Assembly (NCBI GenBank): GCA_029987235.1
Contig: DALTWF010000006.1
Span: forward strand, 3,927 to 67,926
Origin: Methanocorpusculum sp.
Lineage (GTDB): Archaea; Halobacteriota; Methanomicrobia; Methanomicrobiales; Methanocorpusculaceae
Direction: 5' to 3'
Length of the DNA: 64,000 nt
Shown here: positions 35,347-45,267 of the stretch, piece by piece
Layout: each line of letters begins with the position of its first letter
Numbering within the stretch: the first letter of the stretch is position 1
Translations under genes and position numbers: made by a program
The notes under the pieces: model-generated
The model's input: only the letters and a program-made list of their open reading frames with translations
Told to the model about the DNA's origin: nothing
The model's database searches: none

Positions 35347-35899
35347 GCTTCGGGGGGCGCGCTGGGCTGGGTCGGTGGATGTGCCGAGTCTGCCGTCTGG
35401 TGCGCTTATTCTTGAGGCAGGGTGCGGTAACGGCAAGACGCTTTCTGCGCTGCCGATGGGTGCAGTGGGGGTTGATATTTCTCCTGAGGCGGTTCGTCTT
35501 GCGGGATCATCGTATGCTGTTTTAGGGGATATCAGGTATCTTCCGTTCAGGGACGGGGTTTTTGACTGTGTGCTTTGTTTTCATGTGCTCGGGCATCTTA
35601 TGGATACTGAGCGCAGGGTTGCGGCAGCGGAGCTTTTGCGTGTGCTAAAGCCGGGGGGCGCACTTTATTTCCGAGGGTTTGCGCGGGGTGATTTTCGCAA
35701 TGAGCGGGGTGTTGAGGTGGAACAGGGTTCATTTCTTAAGGGAGACGGGATTATGACGCATTTTTTTACGGTCGGGGAGGTGTCTGCTTTGTTCGGGGCG
35801 GGGGATGTGTATGAGTATTCGTGGGGGCTTAAAATCCGGGGTGTTGTGTATCCGCGGGTTGAGGTTCGCGGCTGTTTTATCAGGGATAAGCGCGTATAA
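35318..35899 (+). CDS. Class I SAM-dependent methyltransferase
   Basis: This 193-residue protein has the SAM-binding motif [17 protein letters not shown], motif II acidic residue in [13 protein letters not shown], and the post-motifs [13 protein letters not shown] and [15 protein letters not shown] of UbiE/Methyltransf_11 enzymes. The acceptor is unknown. It starts inside the hisF end (29-nt overlap) and is followed by hisI, so it is embedded in a histidine gene group. This is either simple operon packing or a modification linked to translation or metabolism. Confidence 0.82.
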   Translation: MEEVFQSDYKLRGARWAGSVDVPSLPSGALILEAGCGNGKTLSALPMGAVGVDISPEAVRLAGSSYAVLGDIRYLPFRDGVFDCVLCFHVLGHLMDTERRVAAAELLRVLKPGGALYFRGFARGDFRNERGVEVEQGSFLKGDGIMTHFFTVGEVSALFGAGDVYEYSWGLKIRGVVYPRVEVRGCFIRDKRV

Positions 35900-35905
35900 T
35901 TGTGT

Positions 35906-36280
35906 ATGTCTTCTCTGATTTCGTCTATAAAATATAATGATGCGTGTCTTGTTCCGGTGGTGGTGCAGGATGTGGTAAGTAAGGATGTGCTGATGTTTGC
36001 GTGGGCAAATGAGGAAGCGGTTTTGTTAACGGTTGAGTCGGGGTTTGCGCATTATTTTTCGCGGTCACGGGGTAAGCTCTGGAAGAAGGGTGAGGAGTCG
36101 GGGCATCTGCAGAGGGTTTCTGAGGTGCTTGTGGACTGTGACTGTGATACGCTTTTGTATCTGGTGGAGCAGGAGGGGTGTGCGTGTCATGAGGGGTATC
36201 GGAGTTGTTTTTTCCGGAGAATCGATGGGGAGGTCGTATTAGAACGGCTGAAAAAGCCGGAGGAGATTTACGGGAAGTAA
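35906..36280 (+). CDS. hisI: Phosphoribosyl-AMP cyclohydrolase
   Basis: HisI opens the adenine ring of phosphoribosyl-AMP, the third step of histidine synthesis. The 124-residue zinc enzyme has [40 protein letters not shown] (family signature), the metal Asp set in [20 protein letters not shown] and YRSCFFR. A TTG at 35900 could extend it by two codons; ATG 35906 is simpler. It lies 6 nt after the methyltransferase stop. The separate hisE at 16680 supplies the preceding step, as is usual in archaea where the two are not fused. Confidence 0.92.
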   Translation: MSSLISSIKYNDACLVPVVVQDVVSKDVLMFAWANEEAVLLTVESGFAHYFSRSRGKLWKKGEESGHLQRVSEVLVDCDCDTLLYLVEQEGCACHEGYRSCFFRRIDGEVVLERLKKPEEIYGK

Positions 36281-36573
36281 TTTTTTGGCAGTGACTTTTT
36301 TTGAGAGGGAAAATTACCGGATGACTTTTTTCACCCACATATTATCGTGTCTTTCGCTGCTTTCCATATAATTGTCTGTCGCTTCGCTTGACTGGCTCAA
36401 ATCCTTGGTCTCCTTACGACTCCCGCGGGATTTCGCGTTTTTTGTGGTGATTTTCGTGAGGGAGATACTTAAAACCCCCTCCAAAAAAAAAGCAAAGAAA
36501 CCATGCGAATAAAAAATAAGGCACCTGCATTTTTCCACCCGTGAAAAAAAAAAACCAGCCCGCCAGAAAAAAA
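36281..36573. other. Gene-free interval with a relative of the dispersed repeat
   Basis: No convincing coding frame is seen. The stretch 36446-36458 (GGTGATTTTCGTG) differs by one or two bases from the 13-mer found at 4756 and 6508, and is flanked by a similar TTTCG-rich sequence and GAGGGAG. The rest is A-rich, with two poly-A runs near 36483 and 36543 that on the minus strand are T-rich. Confidence 0.5.
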
Positions 36574-38631
36574 TCAGAGTTTTGCTCCCTCCTCCTGCGC
36601 CTCCTCCAATAAAATCTGCTGACAGTTAACCTCCTCCCCCTCTCCCTCAAACCTGACATACGTACCATCCGGCAAAAGCCTGCGGGCCTTCACATTATCC
36701 CGCAGAATCAGATCAAGAATATGATGAACCCGCTTCCGCACTTCAGGATCAAGAACCGGACACCCCACCTCAACACGCCGCTCCGTATTCCGCGTCATGA
36801 AATCAGCCGAAGCAATATACATTTTCTCCTGCACCCCTTCACCAAACACATAAATCCTCGAATGCTCAAGGAATCGCCCCACCACATTCCTGACCGTAAT
36901 ATGTTCCGTCTCACCGACAATCCCCGGAATAATACAGCAGATACCACGGACAATCATCTCCACTTTGACCCCCGCACAAGACGCCTCCTTCAACTTGTCA
37001 ATAATATCAATATCAGTCAGCGAATTAATCTTGACCAAAATCCGCCCGCCCTTCTTCTTTTTAATCTCCTCATCCATCAGCTTAAGCACCGCACTCTTCA
37101 ACCCCGCAGGAGAAACAAGAAGCAGCTTATAATCTCCGTGCAGATTTCCAAGCGCCATATTCTTAAAGAACAAATCCGCCTCCGCCCCAATCTCCTGATT
37201 TGTCGTCATAATAGACAAATCAGTATACTGCTCAGCCGTCTTCTCATTATAATTGCCCGTTCCAATCTGCGTATAGAATTTAACACCCCCACGCTCCTTT
37301 CTTGTAATCAGACAAATCTTCGAATGAACCTTGTACTCCTCAAACCCGTAAATAATCCTGCAGCCCGCCTCCTCTAAAAACTCCGACCAGTCAATATTAT
37401 TCTGCTCATCAAACCGCGCCCGAAGCTCAATAAAGACCGTAACATCAACACCATTCTCCGCCGCAGCACACAGATAATCAACCAGTTTTGTCTTATGTGC
37501 CAGACGATAAATAGTAATCTTGATGGAAACAGTGTTCTTATCATACGCCGCCTCCTTAATCATTCGCAGAAACGGCTTCATGCTCTCAAACGGATACGAC
37601 AAAAAGATATCATGCTTTACAAGCTGCCTGTAAATCGGAACCGAAACAGGAATAGACTCCGGAATAACCGGTGAAAACGGCGGATACGTAAGCATATCCT
37701 TAAGATTCTTCGAAACCTCCTTTTCCAGATCAAACGCATACGAAAGAAGAAGCGGAGCAGAAGTCACATACACCTGAGCCGGGGCTAACGACAGCATCTT
37801 GCACAAATATCCCGAAAAATCCTCGCTCACCTTCTTATTTAACTCAAGCCGGACCGGCGCAAGTTTCCTGCGCTTTAAAAGCACATCCCGCATAATATGC
37901 CTGAAATCCGAGTTCGCATCCGCAAACGCCTCATCAGACGGATTCACATCAGCATTGCGAGTAACGCAGAAAACCGTCTTTTCCTTCACTTCATACATGC
38001 CGAAAACTGAATCAAGCCGGTCTAAAATAATGTCTTCAATCCGCACATACCGCAGATTTGAACCGGGAATTATCACAATTCCCGGCAATGACGGAGGAAC
38101 CGGAATAATACCGAAAACCTTCTTTTTACCCCCCTTTAAAAGTGCCCCGACATGAAGGATATTATTCTGTAGATGCGGAAACGGGTGATGAGTATCGACA
38201 ATCTGCGGAGATAATACCGGTGCGATGGAGAATTTGAAATACTGCTTGATGAATTTTTTCTCATCGGCAGTGAGATTTTTCATACTGCAGTTTTTCACAC
38301 CCGCCTCCTCAAGATTTTTCTCCACCTTCCGGTAAATTGCCTCCCGCTTTTTATACAGCGGCTTTACCGCAGCAAAAACCGCCTCAAGCTGATCTTTTGG
38401 CGTCATACCGGTACGAGTATCCTGTATTTCGGGATTCATCAGCATCAGGTCGTAAAGACTGCCGACACGAATCATGAAAAATTCATCCAGATTGCTGGTA
38501 AAAATCGCAATGAATTTCAGCCGTTCAAGAAGCGGGACAGAAAGGTCTTCTGCTTCGCGCAATACGCGTTCATTAAATTTGAGCCATGAAAGTTCACGGT
38601 TCTGGGTGTATATCCGTTGTGTTTCAGTCAT
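36574..38631 (-). CDS. ppk: Polyphosphate kinase 1 (first paralogue)
   Basis: Ppk1 polymerises the gamma phosphate of ATP into polyphosphate reversibly. This 685-residue protein has the N-terminal RELSWLKFNERVLREAED, the two PLD-like domains, and the active-site histidines at H436 (YKVHSKICLITR) and H590 (RFLEHSRIYVFG), matching the spacing of well-studied bacterial Ppk1. GTGNYNEKTA is also present. The full length indicates an active enzyme. It overlaps the Ppx gene by 8 nt at its start, so both are translated from one mRNA. A second complete Ppk1 lies just upstream. Confidence 0.92.
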   Translation of the reverse strand: MTETQRIYTQNRELSWLKFNERVLREAEDLSVPLLERLKFIAIFTSNLDEFFMIRVGSLYDLMLMNPEIQDTRTGMTPKDQLEAVFAAVKPLYKKREAIYRKVEKNLEEAGVKNCSMKNLTADEKKFIKQYFKFSIAPVLSPQIVDTHHPFPHLQNNILHVGALLKGGKKKVFGIIPVPPSLPGIVIIPGSNLRYVRIEDIILDRLDSVFGMYEVKEKTVFCVTRNADVNPSDEAFADANSDFRHIMRDVLLKRRKLAPVRLELNKKVSEDFSGYLCKMLSLAPAQVYVTSAPLLLSYAFDLEKEVSKNLKDMLTYPPFSPVIPESIPVSVPIYRQLVKHDIFLSYPFESMKPFLRMIKEAAYDKNTVSIKITIYRLAHKTKLVDYLCAAAENGVDVTVFIELRARFDEQNNIDWSEFLEEAGCRIIYGFEEYKVHSKICLITRKERGGVKFYTQIGTGNYNEKTAEQYTDLSIMTTNQEIGAEADLFFKNMALGNLHGDYKLLLVSPAGLKSAVLKLMDEEIKKKKGGRILVKINSLTDIDIIDKLKEASCAGVKVEMIVRGICCIIPGIVGETEHITVRNVVGRFLEHSRIYVFGEGVQEKMYIASADFMTRNTERRVEVGCPVLDPEVRKRVHHILDLILRDNVKARRLLPDGTYVRFEGEGEEVNCQQILLEEAQEEGAKL

Positions 38632-39541
38632 TTCCGGTTACTTCTCTTTTGTTTTTCTCTTCAGCAAGCAGTTTTGCAAGATATCCTTCACGCACGCCGG
38701 TTTTGCTTACGCGGATTGATTCTGCACCGAAAAATGCAGCAACTGCATACAATATGCATACTCCGGGCAGAAGCGTGTGAATACGTTCCGGTTCGTTTTT
38801 CAGTATAATATCCGTGCGGGAACGTTTCTTTTCATCCATTAGCAGGGAAATATCGTTCACCAGATACATCTCTTTTTTCGTCTTGTCTTTCATAAGAGCG
38901 GAAAGCACATTTCCGCATCCGCGGACTGTGCCCCCGATTCCGCATATTCGCTTCACCTGAATTGTTTCACCCGCAAATACGGTTTTCAGCATGCGCTGTA
39001 TCTCGCTGTCTATTTTTAACGTCTCGAATTTTGTCGGAACAACATCTTTGACATGTTTGCGGTACATTATCAGTGAACCTACCGGAATAGACCGGGAAAA
39101 AACCAGTTTGTCGTCTTTGAAACAGGCAATTTCCGTACTTCCTCCGCCGATATCGACAAGCAGCCCTTCGTTTTCAAGAAAAGTCTGTTTTGCACCGAAA
39201 TAATCTATTTCCGCCTCTTCTTCACCGCTTAAGATGGTAATTTCCGTTCCGATGATTTGTTCAAAACGTGCCTTTACCTCGCCGGCATTGTCAATGCCGC
39301 GAAGTGAGGCGGTTGCAAAACAGACAAGACGCTGAATCTTAATATGAGACAGGAGTGTTGAAAGCGTTTTCAATGCTTCCTCGCCTTTTTCAATGCCCTC
39401 CTCTGACATGCGGCCGTTTTGCGTGTATCCGGCAAGACCTGCTGTTATTTTTTTGTTCAGCATCTGGATAATTGTCCCGTTTTCTACGCTGTACAGAGAC
39501 AGCCGGATAGTGTTTGAGCCGATATCGATAACAGCATACAT
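38624..39541 (-). CDS. ppx: Exopolyphosphatase / GppA-type phosphatase
   Basis: This 305-residue ASKHA-fold enzyme releases orthophosphate from polyphosphate ends or hydrolyses pppGpp. It has YAVIDIGSNTIRLSLY, the catalytic-Glu region LSGEEEAEIDYFGAK and the second phosphate loop LLVDIGGGSTEIACF. It lacks the additional C-terminal HD-like domain of long Ppx proteins, as in short Ppx1-like forms. It lies between two ppk genes (8-nt overlap with the downstream one, 90 nt from the upstream one), so polyphosphate breakdown is its likely job. Confidence 0.9.
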   Translation of the reverse strand: MYAVIDIGSNTIRLSLYSVENGTIIQMLNKKITAGLAGYTQNGRMSEEGIEKGEEALKTLSTLLSHIKIQRLVCFATASLRGIDNAGEVKARFEQIIGTEITILSGEEEAEIDYFGAKQTFLENEGLLVDIGGGSTEIACFKDDKLVFSRSIPVGSLIMYRKHVKDVVPTKFETLKIDSEIQRMLKTVFAGETIQVKRICGIGGTVRGCGNVLSALMKDKTKKEMYLVNDISLLMDEKKRSRTDIILKNEPERIHTLLPGVCILYAVAAFFGAESIRVSKTGVREGYLAKLLAEEKNKREVTGND

Positions 39542-39631
39542 TCTTACTAATTCATTGTCATGTAATTATATATATCTGCTGTACGGAACAGGAGACGAAA
39601 AGGAAAAAAACCGCTGGAAAAAAAAGGGGAT

Positions 39632-41683
39632 TCAGAGACTTTTCTGACCGAACTGCTCAATGAATAGTTCCTGCGCCCGCTTCTTTCCCTCTTTGGGAAC
39701 CGAGTATCTGCCCAGAGCATCAAGATGATACGCACCGCCTTTGTCTTCCATATAGGTACGAAGAACATCAGTGAGCGTCTTTCTGATTTCTTTGTCATAA
39801 ACCGGACACACAATCTCAACCCGCTTTCTGAGGTTTCTCGGCATCATGTCGGGACTGCCGATGTATATTTTCGGGTCGTTTCCGTTTGCAAAGTAAAACA
39901 CACGGGCATGCTCAAGGAATCTGCCCACCGTGGATGAAACCGTGATATTGTCAGAAAGACCTGGCACTCCCGGACGAAGCATACATACACCGCGGATGAG
40001 CAAATCAACTTTGACACCTGCTTTTGATGCGGCATACAGCGCATTGATAATGACCTTGTCGGTAAGGGAGTTCATCTTCATAATGATATGACCTCGGCCT
40101 CCTTCTTTGCTGATACTGATTTCCTTGCGGATTAAGGAAAGCATCGACTTTTCCAGATACTCCGGACTGATTAACAGGTGGCTGAACTTTGCCTTCGTCT
40201 CACTCTTTTCAAGCATCTCAAAGAGGGTGACCAAATCACTGGTGATTTTCTTGTCTGCGGTAAACAGCGAGAAATCCGAATAAATTGCCGCAGTGCGTGC
40301 ATTATAGTTTCCGGTCGAAACCGTTGCATAATTGACCGTCTTTCTGCCTTCGCGGCGGGTGACAAGGCAGCATTTGCCGTGCGTCTTAAGCTGTGCGGGA
40401 CCATGAATTACCGTTACGCCGCCTTTTCTTAGTTCATCAGTCCAGTGGAAATTGCGCTCTTCGTCAAAGCTTGCCTTCAGTTCAATGACCGCAGTTACCT
40501 TTACACCGCGTTTTGCTGCAGAAAGCAACGCATCGACAACCGGGGACTTGGAACCGAGACGGTACAGCGTCATTTTGATTTCAGTGACATTTGCATCTTC
40601 GGCCGCTGCATTTAAGAAGTTTAAGAGACCGTTGAAACTTTGATACGGAGTAAACTGCAGCCGGTCTTTTTCGGCAATGGAGTCAAAGAGTCCTTCTTTT
40701 TCAAGTCCTTCCGGTGTCGGGGGAACAAAGGTCGGGAAATACAGATCGCTTCTGTTGACTGAAATCTGGCGGATATCGGCAATGCCGAGCGGTGCTTTGT
40801 AATCGTAAATAAGTGTCGGGGGAAGTTTGAACAGTTCGGCGGTTTTTGCAATATAGCCGTAGGGGATATTTTCCAGAACTTCCAGACGGCTTGCCTGCCT
40901 GTGAGGGAGCTCCTGTTTTGCTTTCTGCAGGGCTTCGTATAAATCTTCGGCATCATCACCCTGAAGGTCTAAATCAGCATCACGGGTTAACCGAAGCGGA
41001 GTGATAAGGTATACTTCTTCACCGAGGAAGAGTTTTTCAATATAATTGACCATGATTTCTTCAATGAAGATAAAACGGGTTCCGTCTTTTCCCACCGGAA
41101 GAATTCTGCCTACCTTGTCAATAATATCCTGAACCGGAACAAGTGCAGCAGATGAGTTTACGATTACGCCAAAGGCAAGACCGCTGTGGAATTCATCACT
41201 GCCGACAGATACATTCGGATTTTTGCGGACAACCGTAAATGTCTGTTCATCCATCAGATGCCTGAAGGCTTCTTTTTCGGAATTGGATAAATCTGCCCAT
41301 TCTACAATAGAGATGCCTTCTTTTTTCATTTCCGGAACTAGTTCGGTTCTCCAGAGTTTGGAAGCCCGGCGCAGCATGTCAATGGTGCTGAAGTACACTA
41401 TGTCAAGCTGCTCTACAGAACGTGCAAGCGAGGTAAATTCATTGACCATGTCTTTTTTCGAGTTCTGATACGGAGGAACACGAACACGGAAAAATTCATC
41501 AAGGTTGTCGCCGACAATAGCAAGAAAACCAACTCTTTCCATTAGAGGGTTGTCGGGGTTTTGCGCCTCGTTTAAAACACGCTCGTTGAATTTGACCCAG
41601 GACAGTTCACGGTTGAAATAATCCTGTTTTGAATCGGTAAAAGATTCTACTGCCTTAATTTTATATTGTTTCTTTTTACCCAT
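39632..41683 (-). CDS. ppk: Polyphosphate kinase 1 (second paralogue)
   Basis: This second full-length Ppk1 of 683 residues has FNRELSWVKFNERVLNEAQ, active-site H435 (LKTHGKCCLVTR) and H592 (RFLEHARVFYFA), and STGNYNARTA. It differs widely from the first paralogue in the N-terminal and middle parts (for example, YQSFNGLLNFLNAAAED in place of YPFESMKPFLRMIKEAA), so the pair is not a recent duplication. Two active Ppk1 genes flanking one Ppx may be tuned for synthesis and for ATP regeneration respectively; this is inference. It has its own promoter region in the 315-nt gap ahead of it. Confidence 0.92.
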   Translation of the reverse strand: MGKKKQYKIKAVESFTDSKQDYFNRELSWVKFNERVLNEAQNPDNPLMERVGFLAIVGDNLDEFFRVRVPPYQNSKKDMVNEFTSLARSVEQLDIVYFSTIDMLRRASKLWRTELVPEMKKEGISIVEWADLSNSEKEAFRHLMDEQTFTVVRKNPNVSVGSDEFHSGLAFGVIVNSSAALVPVQDIIDKVGRILPVGKDGTRFIFIEEIMVNYIEKLFLGEEVYLITPLRLTRDADLDLQGDDAEDLYEALQKAKQELPHRQASRLEVLENIPYGYIAKTAELFKLPPTLIYDYKAPLGIADIRQISVNRSDLYFPTFVPPTPEGLEKEGLFDSIAEKDRLQFTPYQSFNGLLNFLNAAAEDANVTEIKMTLYRLGSKSPVVDALLSAAKRGVKVTAVIELKASFDEERNFHWTDELRKGGVTVIHGPAQLKTHGKCCLVTRREGRKTVNYATVSTGNYNARTAAIYSDFSLFTADKKITSDLVTLFEMLEKSETKAKFSHLLISPEYLEKSMLSLIRKEISISKEGGRGHIIMKMNSLTDKVIINALYAASKAGVKVDLLIRGVCMLRPGVPGLSDNITVSSTVGRFLEHARVFYFANGNDPKIYIGSPDMMPRNLRKRVEIVCPVYDKEIRKTLTDVLRTYMEDKGGAYHLDALGRYSVPKEGKKRAQELFIEQFGQKSL

Positions 41684-41808
41684 GAGTATTCAAAGATTTA
41701 TTTCTATTTCTGTAATATATATTTTTCTGATTATGTAAAAAATGAGCTGAGATAAAAAACATCGGGTGAGGAGAGTTTTCCCCGGTTGCGATACAGAGTA
41801 ATGTGTTA

Positions 41809-41880
41809 TTATCTCTGTATCTTTCTCATCAGCAAACCGGCTGCAGCAAGTGCGCCAAAAATAATCCAGGTATCCGCCAT
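41809..41880 (-). CDS. Possible 23-residue membrane microprotein
   Basis: An ATG at 41880 opens a 23-codon frame (ADTWIIFGALAAAGLLMRKI) made of one hydrophobic helix and a positive C-terminus. No clear ribosome site is seen. It lies in the otherwise empty 41684-41998 interval upstream of the second ppk. The evidence is only its composition. Confidence 0.2.
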   Translation of the reverse strand: MADTWIIFGALAAAGLLMRKIQR

Positions 41881-41973
41881 TCTGCAGCAAATATATGCCA
41901 GTACCAGATACAGCACATAACCGTCTGACTTAGTGCAATAACAGTACTGGTAAACAGTATTATTATTAACCCC

Positions 41974-41980
41974 TTTAAAC
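41974..41980 (+). promoter_or_regulatory. TATA box for the EamA-fusion gene
   Basis: TTTAAAC is centred about 22 nt upstream of ATG 41999. A direct repeat AACAGTA lies at 41939-41945 and 41953-41959, just upstream. Confidence 0.35.
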
Positions 41981-41998
41981 ATACCTATACTCTATACA

Positions 41999-44023
41999 AT
42001 GACAAATGTTAGCCGGCAGAAGAACATATATGTAATTGCAGTGGTGTGCGCACTTATTGCAGCAATATGTGTAGGAATACGGACCCCGGTACTGAAAATT
42101 GCCATTGAAAATACATCACCATTGGTGACAACCATGTTTGTCAACCTCGGCGCTGCTGTCGGGATGCTTCTTCTTTTCCTGTTTGGACACAAAACCTCGC
42201 TGGTTGATAAAAACCGTCATGTCCTGAAAAAAGACTGGCTGATTCTTCTCGGTGCAATTCTTACCGGAGGGGGAGGGACGATACTCGCAAACTTCGGAAT
42301 TGCAACAACACCTGCTGCAACTGCATCCGTTCTCACTAACACGGTTGCTGTTACAACTGCTATTATCGCCTTTTTCATTTTTAAGGAAAAAATATCCAAA
42401 CGGCTTGTAATAGGTATTATTTTTACCACATTCGGGGCAATTGCCCTGACCGTTCCGGATCTGTCACTGATTGCAATGGCCCCGGGGGCAATTCTCATCC
42501 TGGTTTCATCCATATTAATCGGTTTTGAAGGAAACTTTACCAAACTCATTTCCGAACGCAACCCGATAGAAATCACTATAATAAAGGCATTCGGCATAAG
42601 CATTATTACCATAATCCCGATTCTGATAATGCAGACAGCCCTTCCCTCACTGATGGACTGTCTTATTCTCATGCTGATTGGTGTTGTCACCACCGGTCTT
42701 CTTAATCTGTTCAATATTTACGCACAAAGACATATCGGAGCTGCAAAAACCTCTGCAATAATCGGCATAGCTCCATTAATCGGCATATGCGTTTCGTTTA
42801 TTCTCTATTCGGAATGGCCGACACCCGCATTCCTTGCAGCTTTGCTGCTGGTTATTCCGGGATTATTCTTTGTTATTACAAGAAACACACATATTGCCGT
42901 TGAAGGAAAAAGAGATACAACGATCCGGATTAAAGATGACGAATCCCCATTCTTTGTAAACACGACTGAGGAATGGCGTAACTATCTGCGCAATTATCTT
43001 TGTGCATTCGGATTTATCGTACTTGCCCTGCCATTTCTTCTTCTGCTGTTCAGTTCCATAGGAACACCCCAACCTGATGCACTGCTTTCTTTCTGGCAGG
43101 AGAGTCTGTATCTTCCCTGGATGATAAGCGGCATCATCCTGAGCATCTGCGGGATTCTGCTCCTGATACTGCGCAAAAGAGTGTTATGCGGCGTTACCTT
43201 CTTCTTCAATGGAATTCTCCTGATATACATCATTCTCTTTGCAGATAACTGCAATCTGACAGCCCTGACAGCCGCTGCAGTACTGATATTTGCTCTCATT
43301 CTGCTCACGGCAAAATCAAAGCAGAAATATGTTTTTGCTACAATCAACGCAGCATACGGTCTTGGAACGCTTCTCGCGCTTTGCAGTGCGTCGCCAGTTA
43401 TATATCACATACATCTTGTCTTCATGATACTGTGCAGTATGATTGAACTCTATCTTGCAGTTGCATGTGCAGCAGAAAAGCAGCAGCTTCCTCTGACAAA
43501 GTATCTGACTTCAAATCAGGATATGGATTTCCGCAAATGCGGTCCGGTTCTCGGCTATCTCGCAATAGCACTGTTTATTGGTTCTACCATAATTATTGAG
43601 TTCGCCAGCCCGGACGCCTTCATAACAGATTCGCTGGACCTTAGTTCTGTGATTCTGACAGCAGTTTTATTTGTTGATGCCATGCTTCTCATCTTTATCG
43701 GAAAAATGCGGTTTATATCTGTAATATTCTTAGGTATCGATTTAGCGCTGGTTATGAATACTTTCTGTACAGGAACAGCACTGTATACTGCGCCGCTGAT
43801 TCTGATATTACTTGCAGTCTTTGCGGTTATGCGGAAATATTCGCATCTTCTGGTCTCGATATTTCTCATTATGCTTGCATTTTCGATGATGCTTTTCATG
43901 TCCGTCTTTGCCCTTCCGGAAATTATGACGGCGACGGTGCTTGTGCATATTTCATGTATCATCGTTTCGATATATCTCGCGTTTGCGGTATTTTCGGATA
44001 AATACAAACTGCCGTTGTTCTGA
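41999..44023 (+). CDS. EamA (DMT) transporter fused to a repeated multi-TM module
   Basis: Residues 1 to about 300 of this 674-residue protein form a ten-helix EamA-type drug/metabolite transporter (two EamA repeats; KRLVIGIIFTTFGAIAL and AKTSAIIGIAPLIGICVSFI are typical). An acidic loop leads to ~360 more residues, almost all membrane helices, arranged as two similar halves: the first ends YLAVACAAEKQQLPLTKYL, the second YLAFAVFSDKYKLPLF, joined by DFRKCGPVLGYL. A stand-alone version of this module follows immediately (44100) and a second fusion lies at 48701. The transported substrate is unknown, and the module has no name I recognise. Confidence 0.78.
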   Translation: MTNVSRQKNIYVIAVVCALIAAICVGIRTPVLKIAIENTSPLVTTMFVNLGAAVGMLLLFLFGHKTSLVDKNRHVLKKDWLILLGAILTGGGGTILANFGIATTPAATASVLTNTVAVTTAIIAFFIFKEKISKRLVIGIIFTTFGAIALTVPDLSLIAMAPGAILILVSSILIGFEGNFTKLISERNPIEITIIKAFGISIITIIPILIMQTALPSLMDCLILMLIGVVTTGLLNLFNIYAQRHIGAAKTSAIIGIAPLIGICVSFILYSEWPTPAFLAALLLVIPGLFFVITRNTHIAVEGKRDTTIRIKDDESPFFVNTTEEWRNYLRNYLCAFGFIVLALPFLLLLFSSIGTPQPDALLSFWQESLYLPWMISGIILSICGILLLILRKRVLCGVTFFFNGILLIYIILFADNCNLTALTAAAVLIFALILLTAKSKQKYVFATINAAYGLGTLLALCSASPVIYHIHLVFMILCSMIELYLAVACAAEKQQLPLTKYLTSNQDMDFRKCGPVLGYLAIALFIGSTIIIEFASPDAFITDSLDLSSVILTAVLFVDAMLLIFIGKMRFISVIFLGIDLALVMNTFCTGTALYTAPLILILLAVFAVMRKYSHLLVSIFLIMLAFSMMLFMSVFALPEIMTATVLVHISCIIVSIYLAFAVFSDKYKLPLF

Positions 44024-44099
44024 GGTGCGGCAGGGTATATCCAAAGGCTGCTGCTTTTGATACCATAGAATAAATAGTATGATTGACTAATGAGTAATT

Positions 44100-45119
44100 A
44101 TGACTGATGAAATAATGATGGCAAAGAGACGCAACGGTGTAACAGCGGTTGCGTATTTTTTACTTGCCGTTCTTGCCGCCTTCTTCACAATCGGTGCCGC
44201 CTGCAATTTACCTCCGGTACCGGTTCTTCTGCTGGGATTTGAGATACTGGTCGGAATCTGCGGCATAATTCTCCTGATTCTTGAAAAACGCGACCTGACT
44301 GCAACGGTTATGCTCATGTTTGCACTGCTGTTCGGATACTATACGGTAACAGGCGGTGTCATTTATTCGGTTGGAACACCGGTAATTCTGATCTTTTTCA
44401 TCATCTGCGCAGTAATGATGCTTCTGACCGGAGAAAAGAAGGCATCCACCTATTTCTGCGTGTTCCTTCCCTATGGTATTGGTGCGGTAGGTATTGCAGT
44501 ATCCGGTCAGATTTCCATAGTAACCCTTATTATGCATACTCTTTTCGGTATTGTTGCCCTGCTGTATGCGGTAATGCTTCTCATGCCTGGTGCAAAAATG
44601 AAAATGGCTGCAACTCTGCAGTCGGATGAGAATTTCTCATTTAAAAAATCCGCATCCGTTCTCGGATATGTTGTTTTAATGGTGCCGTTAGGTGTTATTG
44701 CCGTATCCTCGGTAATTACTCTTGCAGAACTGGCTGATATCCGTGCCATGCTTGTTGTCGCTGCAGTTTCCATGGCTCTTTCCGGTTTCCTGCTTTATTA
44801 TTTCTCCAAAGACAGTTACAAAGCGGCGTTTTATTTACTCTGCGCTGTCATTTTCGGAGCATGTGCCCTCATAAATACCTCACTTCTTATTGTCCCGGGT
44901 GCATGTCTTATTTTTATCGGCATACTGTTCTTATTACTGAAAGACGGACGCATACTGCATTTCCTTTTGCTTGCGCTGCCAGGGGTGCTGATTATTCTGC
45001 ATCATTTCGGTCTTCAGACTCCTGCATTAAGTCTTCTTCTTGCCGGAATCCCGTGTCTGACTGCAGTCTATCTTGCGCTGACTTACTTCTGTCAGAAAAA
45101 GCAGCTTCCAAGATTCTGA
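44100..45119 (+). CDS. Stand-alone multi-TM protein homologous to the EamA-fused module
   Basis: This 339-residue protein has about ten to twelve membrane segments and no known domain. Its plan matches the C-terminal part of the EamA fusions: two halves of ~165 residues, a charged linker (SDENFSFKKSASVLGYVVL) equivalent to DFRKCGPVLGYL, and the end YLALTYFCQKKQLPRF, equivalent to YLAFAVFSDKYKLPLF. It lies 76 nt downstream of the first fusion, on the same strand, so the two are probably co-expressed. Function unknown. Confidence 0.65.
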   Translation: MTDEIMMAKRRNGVTAVAYFLLAVLAAFFTIGAACNLPPVPVLLLGFEILVGICGIILLILEKRDLTATVMLMFALLFGYYTVTGGVIYSVGTPVILIFFIICAVMMLLTGEKKASTYFCVFLPYGIGAVGIAVSGQISIVTLIMHTLFGIVALLYAVMLLMPGAKMKMAATLQSDENFSFKKSASVLGYVVLMVPLGVIAVSSVITLAELADIRAMLVVAAVSMALSGFLLYYFSKDSYKAAFYLLCAVIFGACALINTSLLIVPGACLIFIGILFLLLKDGRILHFLLLALPGVLIILHHFGLQTPALSLLLAGIPCLTAVYLALTYFCQKKQLPRF

Positions 45120-45160
45120 TTTTTTTGTTAATATTCACCCCCTCTCATTTTTGAAAAAAA

Positions 45161-45203
45161 AGTTGATAGTGTTTTTCGAATCAGAATAAGTCGCTTACGC
45201 TCC
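45161..45203. repeat. Inverse copy of the 4793-4837 dispersed repeat
   Basis: Positions 45177-45203 are the exact complement of 4793-4819 (27 nt); similarity continues to 45161. The core AATAAGTCGCTTACGCTCC is shared. It lies in the convergent gap between two genes. Confidence 0.75.
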
Positions 45204-45267
45204 TGCCATATTACTTTCAGTTTACTCTTCAGAGAGGTGAAAAGTTACAAAAAAAGAGGGGTAAAAA

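Noticed and set aside
36721..37377. 218-residue plus-strand frame inside ppk
   Set aside because: It is an antisense shadow, rich in Asn, Arg and Leu, of a complete Ppk1.
43555..44007. 150-residue minus-strand frame under the EamA fusion
   Set aside because: It is rich in Ile, Ser, Arg and Thr, as expected from antisense reading of membrane-helix codons.
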